Shown here in pieces: positions 1 through 6,714 of a stretch of DNA of 14,558 nucleotides. The stretch is from assembly GCA_964643885.1 (NCBI GenBank), contig CAZXUI010000099.1, forward strand, positions 1 to 14,558, in the 5' to 3' direction. The notes under the pieces are model-generated. The model ran no database searches. It was not told the origin of the DNA and saw nothing but the letters and a program-made list of their open reading frames with translations. This DNA comes from CAADGL01 sp964643885. Its GTDB lineage: Bacteria > Planctomycetota > Phycisphaerae > UBA1845 > Fen-1342. Within the stretch, counting starts at the first letter, position 1. Each line of letters opens with the position of its first letter. Position numbers and translations under genes: made by a program.

Positions 1-331
1 GCAGCAGGTGCTCGGTGCCGACGTAGTTGTGATTCAGGTTGCGGGCTTCCTCGATCGCATACTCGATCACGCGCTTGGCCCGCGGCGTCTGCGGAAGCTT
101 GCCCATCGTGACCATCTCGGGGCCGCTCTTGACGAGCTTCTCCACCTCGAGCCGGACCTTGCGCAGATCCACGCCCAGGTTCTTGAGAACATTCGCCCCG
201 ACGCCGGACCCTTCCTTGACCAGGCCGAGCAGGATGTGCTCGGTGCCGATGTAGTCGTGATTGAAGCGCTGCGCTTCCTGGTTCGCCAGCGCCATCACCT
301 TGCGGGCCCGATCGGTAAAACGCTCAAACAT
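1..331 (-). CDS. clpC: ClpC-type AAA+ chaperone, N-terminal fragment (gene runs off the left edge)
   Basis: The first 110 residues are readable and start at an ATG at 331. They contain two Clp N-terminal repeats. The first has NHDYIGTEHILLGLVKE at about residues 34-50; the second has NHNYVGTEHLL at about 100-110, where the window ends. The start MFERFTDRARKVM is characteristic of ClpC/MecB proteins. In the family this N-domain receives adaptors and substrates, and two downstream ATPase modules (outside the window) unfold proteins for ClpP. A Shine-Dalgarno-like GGAG lies about 10 nt upstream of the ATG, which supports this start. The gene is the last of the leftward genes here. A separate promoter is plausible in the 157-bp gap to the next gene. 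Identification of a Clp N-domain is very secure; ClpC rather than another Clp ATPase rests on the N-terminal resemblance only, since the ATPase domains are not visible. Confidence 0.93.
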   Translation of the reverse strand, partial: MFERFTDRARKVMALANQEAQRFNHDYIGTEHILLGLVKEGSGVGANVLKNLGVDLRKVRLEVEKLVKSGPEMVTMGKLPQTPRAKRVIEYAIEEARNLNHNYVGTEHLL

Positions 332-412
332 TATGCCGTTTCTCCCCGGCCGCGTTCGCGGCCTGCGCGACCTCGGCCGCGCAAAGGCTGCCCGTCGCGA
401 AAAACCCGGTCG

Positions 413-441
413 ATTCTAGCGCGCATGCGCAGCCCCAGCAA
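413..441 (-). promoter_or_regulatory. Candidate promoter of clpC
   Basis: Read on the minus strand, TTGCTG (436-441) and TAGAAT (413-418) are separated by exactly 17 nt. The -10 matches the sigma-70 consensus at 5 of 6 positions, the -35 at only 3 of 6. Transcription would start near 406 and give a leader of about 75 nt before the clpC ATG. The -35 lies inside the inverted repeat at 421-449. This is an inference from consensus resemblance only. Confidence 0.3.
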
Positions 442-449
442 GCATGCGC
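421..449. repeat. Perfect 8-bp inverted repeat between clpC and the upstream gene
   Basis: The arms GCGCATGC (421-428) and GCATGCGC (442-449) are perfectly complementary and separated by 13 nt. The element lies about 40 nt after the stop of the leftward gene ending at 489 and upstream of clpC. No T-run follows on the minus strand, so it is not a standard intrinsic terminator. It could be a transcript-end hairpin or a protein-binding palindrome over the candidate clpC -35. The role is not decided by the sequence. Confidence 0.45.
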
Positions 450-488
450 GGGGGCACCCCGATGCTATCGACCACGCGCACGCTCCGG

Positions 489-1055
489 TCAAGCGCGCCC
501 GCGCAGCTCCTCGCGGCTCGCCGCCGGCCGGGCCATCCGCTCGCGAAGCTGCGACTCGTGCGCGACCCGCTCGCGGCGGTAAATGTGATGCCGGTCGAGT
601 TTTCGGACGACTTCCCAGGCCGCCAGCGCCTCCTCGATCTGCCCCGCTGCGCTCAGCGCCTGCGCCCAGCGGACCGCCAACAGCAGATCGCCGGCCGCCG
701 TTTCCCGCAGCGGTGACAGTGCCTGAAGCGCCCACTGAGCCTCGCCGCGCTCCAGCCGCTCCTTCGCCGACTGAAGCGCCTCGCGACGCCGCTGCTCGGC
801 GACGCCAACTGCACCCGCCCGCAGAACTTGCGCCTGTCCGAGCTGCGCCAGCACGTACACCAGCACCAGGCCCCCGCCCGCCGCGGCCCGCCACAGCTCC
901 GAGACATCGTCCGGAAAGAGCAGAATCGCGGCCAGCAGGAAATTGGCCAGACTCGTGAAAATGAGCCCGAGAATCAGCCCGGCCGCCACGTGCCCCAGCA
1001 GCACCAGCCCCGCACCCGGCACCAGCAGATTAATCCAGCCCGCCGCGCGTCGCAT
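489..1055 (-). CDS. Small membrane protein with C-terminal TPR-like helices, function unknown
   Basis: This 188-aa protein has three hydrophobic segments, at about residues 9-28, 29-47 and 57-73. A soluble helical part follows (about 85-165) rich in Ala, Leu and Glu. It includes two stretches (about 104-125 and 128-153) that look like TPR or tetratricopeptide-type helix pairs (for example AQALSAAGQIEEALAAWEVV). The ATG at 1055 is preceded by GAGGGG about 9 nt upstream. This ribosome-binding site overlaps the TGA stop of the glycosyltransferase gene (1068-1070), so the two genes are almost certainly co-transcribed. The close linkage suggests a shared cell-envelope or polysaccharide role, but that is inference. 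I do not recognise a named family, and no catalytic motif is visible. Confidence 0.8.
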   Translation of the reverse strand: MRRAAGWINLLVPGAGLVLLGHVAAGLILGLIFTSLANFLLAAILLFPDDVSELWRAAAGGGLVLVYVLAQLGQAQVLRAGAVGVAEQRRREALQSAKERLERGEAQWALQALSPLRETAAGDLLLAVRWAQALSAAGQIEEALAAWEVVRKLDRHHIYRRERVAHESQLRERMARPAASREELRGRA

Positions 1056-1067
1056 CCGACCCGCCCC

Positions 1068-2312
1068 TCAGCCCGCGCGGGCCTCGCCCGCCGCAGAACC
1101 CGCCCGGCCCCGCTCCGCCTCCGCCAGAATTCGCTCATAGACCGCCGCGAAACCCGCCGCCACACCCGCCACCGAATGCTCCTGGTGCACATACTCCGGA
1201 GCGCTCTGCGCGAGCTGCGCGCCGAGATGGGGCCAGCGGACGACCCGGATCAACCGCTCCGCCAGCGCCGTGACCGAGCCCGACGGAAAACTCCAGGCCG
1301 TGCGCTCAGGCACGAACCAGTCCGCGGTCTGGTCGTCGGACGCGATCACGATCTTGCCCAGCGCCATCGCCGCCAGCGGCGCCAGCCACACTTCTCGCTG
1401 CCGCACCGGAACCACCAGCGCGTCCGCCCCCTGCACCGCCCGGTCCCACATCAGCGGCTCGTCGATCAGCGAGATGCGGTCCATCACGCCGCGCCGCCCG
1501 ATCGCCCGCCAGATCACATGAACCGCGTCGCCCGTCCCGACCAGGACGGCCATCACGTCGACTTCGCGCTGCTTCAGAATCGCGATCGCGTCCACGAGAA
1601 TCCGCAGCCCGTGATAGGCTTCGAGCCGGCCGACCCAGGCGATTCCCAGCGTCCGCGACCCCGAAGCGCTCGCTAAACGCCCCGGGCGGTCAAAACCCGG
1701 CAGAATCGCCGGTACCCATTCCCCCGATACACGGCTGCGAACGGCGGCGGCCAGCGAGCTCGTCGCCGCCGCAAGGCGAATCCGCGGGCCGGCCGGGCGG
1801 CGGCCGAGCAGGGCACGGGCGCTTGCCGCCGCGGCCCGGCTCTCGATCCACTCGAGCTCCGCCTCGGCGGTGACATAGAGGAGCACCGGCGGTCCCAGAT
1901 CACCGAGCCAGTGCTGCACGAGCGGCAGGGCGTCGACGCTCCAGCAGTGCACCAGCCCGGGCGGCGACAGTCGCCCCGCCAGACTGCGAGCCATCCAGCG
2001 CACGCGCCAACCGCCCAGGGCGTGCAGCCGCACGGCCGTGACCCCCTGGCCGGCGAAATCGACCGCAAGGTCCGGGTCATCGGTGAGCAGATCGATGCTC
2101 AGGCCGGCCGCGCGCTGGGCGGCGATGAGCTGATGAATCATCGGCCCGAAGCGGTCGTGGACGTCGGCACTGACGACATGAAGCAGACGCAGTGGAGCGG
2201 CGGCGCGGGAGCCTGCGGCGGACGGCTCGCTTCTGCGCGAGGGCGGCGGTTTGGGGGTAGCCTCAGCCACGATTCGGCAGGATATCCGGCCGGCCGGCCG
2301 GCGGCGAGGCAC
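1068..2312 (-). CDS. GT4-like glycosyltransferase (GT-B fold)
   Basis: A protein of up to 414 aa with a GT-B layout. The N-terminal Rossmann half starts at LRLLHVVSAD (41-50). The C-terminal donor-binding half starts at about TLGIAWVGRLEAYHG (221-235), followed by VLVGTGD (256-262) and the acceptor/donor region around ADALVVPVRQREVW (296-309). The family transfers a sugar from a nucleotide-sugar donor, usually in polysaccharide or glycolipid synthesis; the specific reaction here is unknown. In the usual E-x7-E motif of GT4 enzymes, E307 is present but the second position is Ala315, which is odd. The 5' end is uncertain. The longest reading begins with GTG at 2312; another GTG is at 2270 (residue 15). 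Neither has a clear ribosome-binding site, and residues 1-40 are Arg/Pro/Ala-rich and not part of the fold. It is followed 12 bp later by the membrane/TPR-like gene. Confidence 0.85.
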   Translation of the reverse strand: MPRRRPAGRISCRIVAEATPKPPPSRRSEPSAAGSRAAAPLRLLHVVSADVHDRFGPMIHQLIAAQRAAGLSIDLLTDDPDLAVDFAGQGVTAVRLHALGGWRVRWMARSLAGRLSPPGLVHCWSVDALPLVQHWLGDLGPPVLLYVTAEAELEWIESRAAAASARALLGRRPAGPRIRLAAATSSLAAAVRSRVSGEWVPAILPGFDRPGRLASASGSRTLGIAWVGRLEAYHGLRILVDAIAILKQREVDVMAVLVGTGDAVHVIWRAIGRRGVMDRISLIDEPLMWDRAVQGADALVVPVRQREVWLAPLAAMALGKIVIASDDQTADWFVPERTAWSFPSGSVTALAERLIRVVRWPHLGAQLAQSAPEYVHQEHSVAGVAAGFAAVYERILAEAERGRAGSAAGEARAG

Positions 2313-2342
2313 ACGCGGAAGCGGTTAGCACCGTTGGTCAAT

Positions 2343-2735
2343 CGTGCCACAACGTGGGGGAGCGCGGGCGTCTGGCCCGCAATCAGAACCCCGTGCGCCA
2401 AGCACGGGGTCAATCGACCGCCAACGGACCCACCNNNNNNNNNNNNNNNNNNNNNNNNNNNNNNNNNNNNNNNNNNNNNNNNNNNNNNNNNNNNNNNNNN
2501 NNNNNNNNNNNNNNNNNNNNNNNNNNNNNNNNNNGCTTGGCGCGGCGGGTTCTGACGCGCGGCTGCCACTGCTCTGCGAGCAGTGCGATCCGGCCGCACA
2601 TGGGGGAGCGCGGGCATCTGGCCTGCAAACAGAACCCCGTGCGCCAAGCACGGGGTCAATCGACCGCCAACGGACCCACCGCTTGGCGCGGCGGGTTCTG
2701 ACGCGCGGCTGCCACTGCTCTGCGAGCAGTGCGAT
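2343..2735. repeat. Tandem 146-bp structured repeat, interrupted by an assembly gap
   Basis: A partial copy lies at about 2343-2434, a full copy at 2535-2680 and a partial copy at 2681-2735. The period is 146 bp (GCTTGGCGCGGCGGGTTCTG at 2535 and again at 2681). Each unit carries three hairpins. One is GCGGGC...GCCCGC (2364-2380; second copy 2610-2626). One is a perfect 9-bp stem ACCCCGTGC/GCACGGGGT (2388-2410; 2634-2656). One is a perfect 8-bp stem CACTGCTC/GAGCAGTG (2567-2585; 2713-2731). No plausible gene covers the region: reading frames through it are open on both strands only because of the repeat composition and the Ns. The dense hairpins suggest a REP/MITE-like intergenic element, which is inference. 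Confidence 0.85.
2435..2534. other. Assembly gap, exactly 100 N
   Basis: The run of undetermined bases is exactly 100 long, a common placeholder for a gap of unknown size. It falls precisely at the junction of two tandem repeat units. The base before it (end of CCACC) and the base after it (start of GCTTGG) are adjacent in the intact junction at 2680/2681. The true number of repeat copies is therefore unknown. Confidence 0.97.
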
Positions 2736-2752
2736 GCGGCGACGCGTTCCTC

Positions 2753-2844
2753 GGGGAGCGCGGGCGTCTCGCCCGCAACTCGCCCCGAACTGCGTCCGAC
2801 GAGTGCCCCGCGCTCTCCGAGCCGTGACGCAGCATTCACGGCTC
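2753..2844. repeat. Dispersed intergenic repeat, copy A
   Basis: This element begins GGGGAGCGCGGGCG, contains the perfect hairpin GCGGGCG-TCT-CGCCCGC (2760-2776) and continues to about 2839. A second copy lies at about 13631-13710, about four fifths identical over some 77 aligned positions by eye, with one 1-nt gap. The hairpin core is also related to the first hairpin of the neighbouring 146-bp repeat. The copy sits directly behind the stop codon of the 61-aa gene. Confidence 0.75.
2819..2844 (-). terminator. Hairpin at the 3' end of the transporter operon
   Basis: The arms GAGCCGTGA (2819-2827) and TCACGGCTC (2836-2844) form a perfect 9-bp stem with an 8-nt loop. It ends 6 nt after the stop codon of the 61-aa gene (reading leftward). 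It lacks a T-run, so it may stabilise the 3' end or act with Rho rather than terminate alone. The left arm is shared with repeat copy B near 13700, but the right arm is not. Confidence 0.45.
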
Positions 2845-2850
2845 TCAGCA

Positions 2851-3036
2851 CTACGTGTCGCGGTCCTGCGTGTCGATCTCGATCGGCGCGTGCATGCGCT
2901 CGAGCTGATCGGGCGTGCTGAGCACTCGCCAGAGGCAGAAGATCAGCAGCCCGAGGACGAAGGCGATCGAGCCGAGCATGAAGAGCCAGCCCGCAGGCGT
3001 CAGCGGCGTCGCGGTCTGGAGTGCCAGCAGCATCAT
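2851..3036 (-). CDS. Single-span small subunit of the NSS transporter (MetS-like)
   Basis: A 61-aa protein with one membrane helix at about residues 15-37 (GWLFMLGSIAFVLGLLIFCLW is the core region) and a short charged C-terminal tail. It follows the NSS transporter gene with a 4-bp ATGA overlap. Its ribosome-binding site CGGAGG lies within the last codons of that gene, so translation is probably coupled. ATG codons at 3036 and 3033 are both possible; spacing from the GGAGG slightly favours 3033. Small one-helix proteins encoded directly behind NSS transporters are known, for example MetS behind MetP in corynebacteria, where the small protein is needed for methionine and alanine uptake. The assignment here rests on size, topology and position; sequence similarity to MetS was not tested. 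Confidence 0.8.
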   Translation of the reverse strand: MMLLALQTATPLTPAGWLFMLGSIAFVLGLLIFCLWRVLSTPDQLERMHAPIEIDTQDRDT

Positions 3037-4643
3037 CGCACCTCCGAATCGGACGTGGCGGAGAATCCGCGCGGGGCCGGCGAGCGGGGCGACGTATCGG
3101 CCTGCTCGGCCCGCCAGCGGGGCCCGGCGATCGCGATCAGGATCAGCAGAAACACGAGCACGACGGCGATCACGCCGACCGTCAGCAGCGGTACGCCGCC
3201 CTGCGCGAGCGTACGGGCGTAATCCGGCAGATTCTGGTAGCAGAACAGGACGAAGACGATCAGCAGGTAGAGCGGGGCCACGTACTTGACGACGAACTTC
3301 CAGACCGGCGGGACGCGCATCTGTGCCCCGCGCATCAGTTCCTGGTAGCCGCGATCCACGCCGAAAACCCAGGCGAAGAGGATCACTTCGATCGTGGCCA
3401 GGACGAAGATCAGCGCTGTGCCGACCCAGAAGTCCATTGTGTCCATCGCGACGAGGCCCTTGCTGAAGTAGATGACGAAGAACGAGCCCAGCGCGGTGAT
3501 CAGACCGAGAATCGCGACCGACGCCCGCCGGCCGATGCCCAGACCCTCTTCAAGAAACGCGATCGCCGGCTGAAGCATCGACAGCGAGCTGGTGATCGCC
3601 GCCAGGAAGAGCATGAAGAACCAGAGGAACCCGAACAGGCGCGTCAGCGGCATGTGCTCGAAGACGACCGGCAGCGTGACGAAGCCCAGCCCGAAGGTGC
3701 CCTGCGCGCCGGCGGCCATGCCGATGAAGATGAAGGCGGCCGGAATCGTGATCAGACCGCCCAGGCAAACCTCGAAGAACTCGTTGGTCGACGCCGCCGT
3801 CAGCCCCGAGAGCGCCAGCTCATCATTCTGCTTGAGATAGCTGGCGTAGTTGATCACGATTCCGAAACCGACGGAGATGCTGAAGAAGACCTGCCCCGCG
3901 GCCGCGAGCCACGTCTCGGCGTCGCGCAGCGCGGCGAAGTCCGGATTCCACATGAAGCCCAGGCCGGTGAGCACGTTCTGATCCGGATTCTCCGGGTTGG
4001 CCGGCAGCGTCAGCACCCGGATCAGCACGATCACCGCGCACAGCGCCATGATCGGCATCGCCCGCACGCAGAACCACTCGATCCCCTTGGCCACGCCGCG
4101 ATAGATCAGCAGGAAATTGAGGCCGAACGTGAGCAGCCAGAACAGAAAGACGCCCAGCAGCCCGTCCTGGCTGAACAGCACGCCGTCCTGATTGGAGCCC
4201 ACGAAACGAGTGAAGAAGTCGTCCGCGGCCGCGGTGTAGCCGGCCGGGTCGTCGCCCAGGTCGATCGTCCCGACCAGATAGTGATACGCATAGCCCAGGC
4301 ACCAGGCCTCGATAAACACGTAGTACATGTAGATGATGACGGGAATCAGCAGACCGAGCACGCCGCAGAAGCGCCAGAAGGGATTCCGGCCGAGCACGCC
4401 CATGATCGCAGGCGCGGAGTGAAAGCCGAACTTGCCGCCGTAGCGGCCCATCGTCCACTCCGCCCAGACCAGCGGAATCGCCAGCAGCACGAGCGACAGA
4501 ATGTAGGGAATCATGAAGGCGCCGCCCCCGTGCTGGGCGGCCTGGCCCGGGAAGCGCAGAAAGTTCCCCAACCCGACGGCCGACCCCGCCACGGCCAGAA
4601 TCACTCCCAGGCGGCTTCCCCATCGCTCGGTCGATGCGCTCAT
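3033..4643 (-). CDS. Na+-dependent neurotransmitter-symporter-family (NSS/SNF) transporter
   Basis: A 536-aa polytopic membrane protein with about 11-12 helices. The N-terminal signature GSAVGLGNFLRFP (20-32) and the downstream GGGAFMIPY (39-47) are hallmarks of the family. They form the unwound TM1 and its Na+/substrate site, and Glu62 is the conserved acidic residue of TM2. The later SISVGFGIVINYASYLKQND segment and the SSLSMLQPAIAFLEE segment match the family's helices 6-8. Family members import amino acids or related amines with Na+; the substrate here is not readable. The ATG at 4643 is preferred over the GTG at 4646 because AGGAGG (4648-4653) sits 4 nt before the ATG but only 1 nt before the GTG. 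The hydrophilic C-terminal tail is Ser/Arg-rich. The gene follows the AGCS transporter after 79 bp and overlaps the small-subunit gene. Confidence 0.95.
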   Translation of the reverse strand: MSASTERWGSRLGVILAVAGSAVGLGNFLRFPGQAAQHGGGAFMIPYILSLVLLAIPLVWAEWTMGRYGGKFGFHSAPAIMGVLGRNPFWRFCGVLGLLIPVIIYMYYVFIEAWCLGYAYHYLVGTIDLGDDPAGYTAAADDFFTRFVGSNQDGVLFSQDGLLGVFLFWLLTFGLNFLLIYRGVAKGIEWFCVRAMPIMALCAVIVLIRVLTLPANPENPDQNVLTGLGFMWNPDFAALRDAETWLAAAGQVFFSISVGFGIVINYASYLKQNDELALSGLTAASTNEFFEVCLGGLITIPAAFIFIGMAAGAQGTFGLGFVTLPVVFEHMPLTRLFGFLWFFMLFLAAITSSLSMLQPAIAFLEEGLGIGRRASVAILGLITALGSFFVIYFSKGLVAMDTMDFWVGTALIFVLATIEVILFAWVFGVDRGYQELMRGAQMRVPPVWKFVVKYVAPLYLLIVFVLFCYQNLPDYARTLAQGGVPLLTVGVIAVVLVFLLILIAIAGPRWRAEQADTSPRSPAPRGFSATSDSEVR

Positions 4644-4722
4644 CACTCCTCCTGTCGGGAAGTAATCTCCGGCCGCGAGCTTACGATTCTCGCCGCGACG
4701 CGGCGCGCTCTGCGCCCGCCGC

Positions 4723-6486
4723 CTACTCGACGTCCTTACCCTCCACGACGTCGGTCAGCTTCGGGTAGCCGTGGCCGCGGAACTCGCCCGCATCCAGCCG
4801 TCTCATGTATTCGTGGAACTCCCGCATCGCCCGCCGGCCGAACAGCAGCATGATCGGGATATTGGCCCACAGCATCACGCCCGTGCCAAGCGTCGAGACG
4901 ATGTCGAGCTGCGTCTCCGTGCGGATCCAGCCGGCCGTGGCGACGAGAATCAGCAGGCAGTAGATGATCCGGTAGGTCATCACCCAGCGCAGGCCGAAGA
5001 GAAAGACTATGCCCTGCTCGCCGTAGTAGCTCCACGAGATGATCGTCGAGATGGCGAACAGCCACGCCGTCGCCGGCACGACCCAGTAGCCCAGCCCCGG
5101 CAGCACGCGGTCGTACGCCTTGGCCGTCAGCGTCGCGCCCTTGAAGCCCAGATAGACGCCCTCGACCGCGATCTGCGGCTCGGTCTCGGACGTGAACTTG
5201 TCGAACTCCGCGAACCACTCCCCCCCGTCGTTGCGGCGGAGCACGCCGGCGACGCGGTGCCGCGACATCCCGGTTTCGCTGTTCTTGCCCGCATCGACGA
5301 CCAGGAAGACCTCCTTGCCCTCGCGGAGCTGGCCCTCCGCCTCGGCCTGGTCGTCGCGCTCCGTGTCGACCTTCACACGCGCCGACTCGAACCGCCACTC
5401 GGACGCCCCGGCGGCCGCCGGGCTGAGCGGCGCGACGGCCGGCGGGCCGTCGACGAACGCGAGCGCCGGATCGCGGTTCCACGCTCCGCTGAGCAGGATC
5501 ACCAGGGCGGTGATCGTGCAGACGCAGAGCGTGTCGACGAAGGGCTCGAGGCCCGCCACAACCCCTTCGCGCACCGGCTCGTTGGTCTTGGCGGCCGAGT
5601 GGGCGATCGGCGCGGAGCCCTGCCCCGCCTCATTGCTGAACAAGGCCCGCTGCATGCCCTTGAGGAACCCGAAGCCGGCCGTGCCGCCGATGAAGGCGCC
5701 GACCGCCTCGCTCGGCGCGAATGCCTCGCGGAAGATGAGGGCGAACATCTCCGGGATGCGGTCGAGATTGGTCACGACGACGTACAGGCCGGCCAGGACG
5801 TAGAGGATGCACATGAAGGGCACGAGCCGGCCGGCGACCGAGCCGATGCGCTTGATGCCGCCGACGATGACCAGCCCGACGACGATGGTCATGATGATGC
5901 CGCTGACGATCTGCGGCATGCCGAAGTACTCGAAGGAGATGTCGGCCACGTTCCAGGCCTGGAACATGTTTCCGCCCGTGACGGCGGAGACCAGCAGCGT
6001 CAAGCAGAAGATCGAGCCGACGATCCAGGCGAAGGGCGTCAGCACGCGGCTGATATCCGGAAAGCCGCGGACGCAGACCCACATCGCCCCGCCGTGGGGG
6101 TTTTCCGGGTCGTCGGTGTTGCGGTACAACATGGCCTGCGTGACCTCGGTCATCTTCAGGGCCATGCCCACCAGCCCGACGACCCACATCCAGAAGACCG
6201 CCCCGGGGCCGCCGATCGAGACCGCAATGGCCACGCCGGCGATATTCCCGAGCCCGACCGTCGCCGAGAGCGCCGCCGAAAGCGCCTGGAAGTGATTGAT
6301 CGCCCCCGGGTCGCCCTTCTCGTCATACTTGCCGCGAATGACCGCCACGCCGTGCGTCAGCGCCCGCCACTGGCCGAACTTGCTCCAGATCGTGAAAAGT
6401 ACGCCCACGCCGAGCAGCACGTACAGGACGATCTCGTGCCAGAGGATGCCGTTGATCTGGTCGAGCACGTGCATGAACGTTTCCAT
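4723..6486 (-). CDS. AGCS-family Na+:alanine/glycine symporter with a large soluble insertion
   Basis: A 587-aa membrane protein. Family signatures are VGLGNIAGVAIAVSIGGPGA (77-96), ALKMTEV (109-115) and LFSNEAGQGSAPIAHSAAKT (282-301). AGCS proteins couple Na+ to import of alanine, glycine or D-alanine. After the helix ending near SGAW (333-336), roughly residues 338-448 are hydrophilic and charged, with strand-like runs such as KEVFLVVDAG and HRVAGVLRR. The family sequence then resumes with GATLTAKAYDRVLPG (450-464) and FAISTIISWSYYGEQG (477-492). Ordinary members have only a short loop here, so the insertion accounts for the protein's larger size. I chose ATG 6486, with AGGA about 7 nt upstream; a TTG at 6504 and an ATG at 6474 are alternatives. 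It is the first gene of the transporter cluster. Confidence 0.95.
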   Translation of the reverse strand: METFMHVLDQINGILWHEIVLYVLLGVGVLFTIWSKFGQWRALTHGVAVIRGKYDEKGDPGAINHFQALSAALSATVGLGNIAGVAIAVSIGGPGAVFWMWVVGLVGMALKMTEVTQAMLYRNTDDPENPHGGAMWVCVRGFPDISRVLTPFAWIVGSIFCLTLLVSAVTGGNMFQAWNVADISFEYFGMPQIVSGIIMTIVVGLVIVGGIKRIGSVAGRLVPFMCILYVLAGLYVVVTNLDRIPEMFALIFREAFAPSEAVGAFIGGTAGFGFLKGMQRALFSNEAGQGSAPIAHSAAKTNEPVREGVVAGLEPFVDTLCVCTITALVILLSGAWNRDPALAFVDGPPAVAPLSPAAAGASEWRFESARVKVDTERDDQAEAEGQLREGKEVFLVVDAGKNSETGMSRHRVAGVLRRNDGGEWFAEFDKFTSETEPQIAVEGVYLGFKGATLTAKAYDRVLPGLGYWVVPATAWLFAISTIISWSYYGEQGIVFLFGLRWVMTYRIIYCLLILVATAGWIRTETQLDIVSTLGTGVMLWANIPIMLLFGRRAMREFHEYMRRLDAGEFRGHGYPKLTDVVEGKDVE

Positions 6487-6714
6487 GACCGATCCTGCAT
6501 GCAAGAGGTTTGCGACGGGGCGGCGGCAAGCCTGACACTCGCCGACGATACGGGTGGGCGTTGTAACTCAAAAGCCGGCCGCGGGCAACGCCGCGACGCC
6601 GGGCGAGCCGCGGCCGCCGAACAAACGCCGCACTTGTCGCGCAGCACCACGGCGATATCGTGATAGTCCCTCCCCCATCTGCGAGGGGCCCAGGAGAGGA
6701 GCGACGGCCGGAGC

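Noticed and set aside
2138..2851. Minus-strand open frame through the repeat region and the N gap
   Set aside because: It depends on translating Ns and repeats, and similar peptides recur in each copy because the DNA repeats.
3021..4853. Plus-strand open frame of 610 codons antisense to the NSS gene
   Set aside because: Its translation is Arg/Gln/His/Asp-rich with no domain, as expected from the complement of high-G+C codons. The minus strand encodes a clear transporter.
6634..6661. Possible promoter TTGTCG-N16-TATCGT for the DUF502 gene
   Set aside because: Both boxes match only 4 of 6 positions, which is not above chance in a 210-bp region.
4771..6663. Plus-strand open frame of 630 codons antisense to the AGCS gene
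   Set aside because: Low-complexity charged composition and no family resemblance; it is a shadow of the transporter gene.
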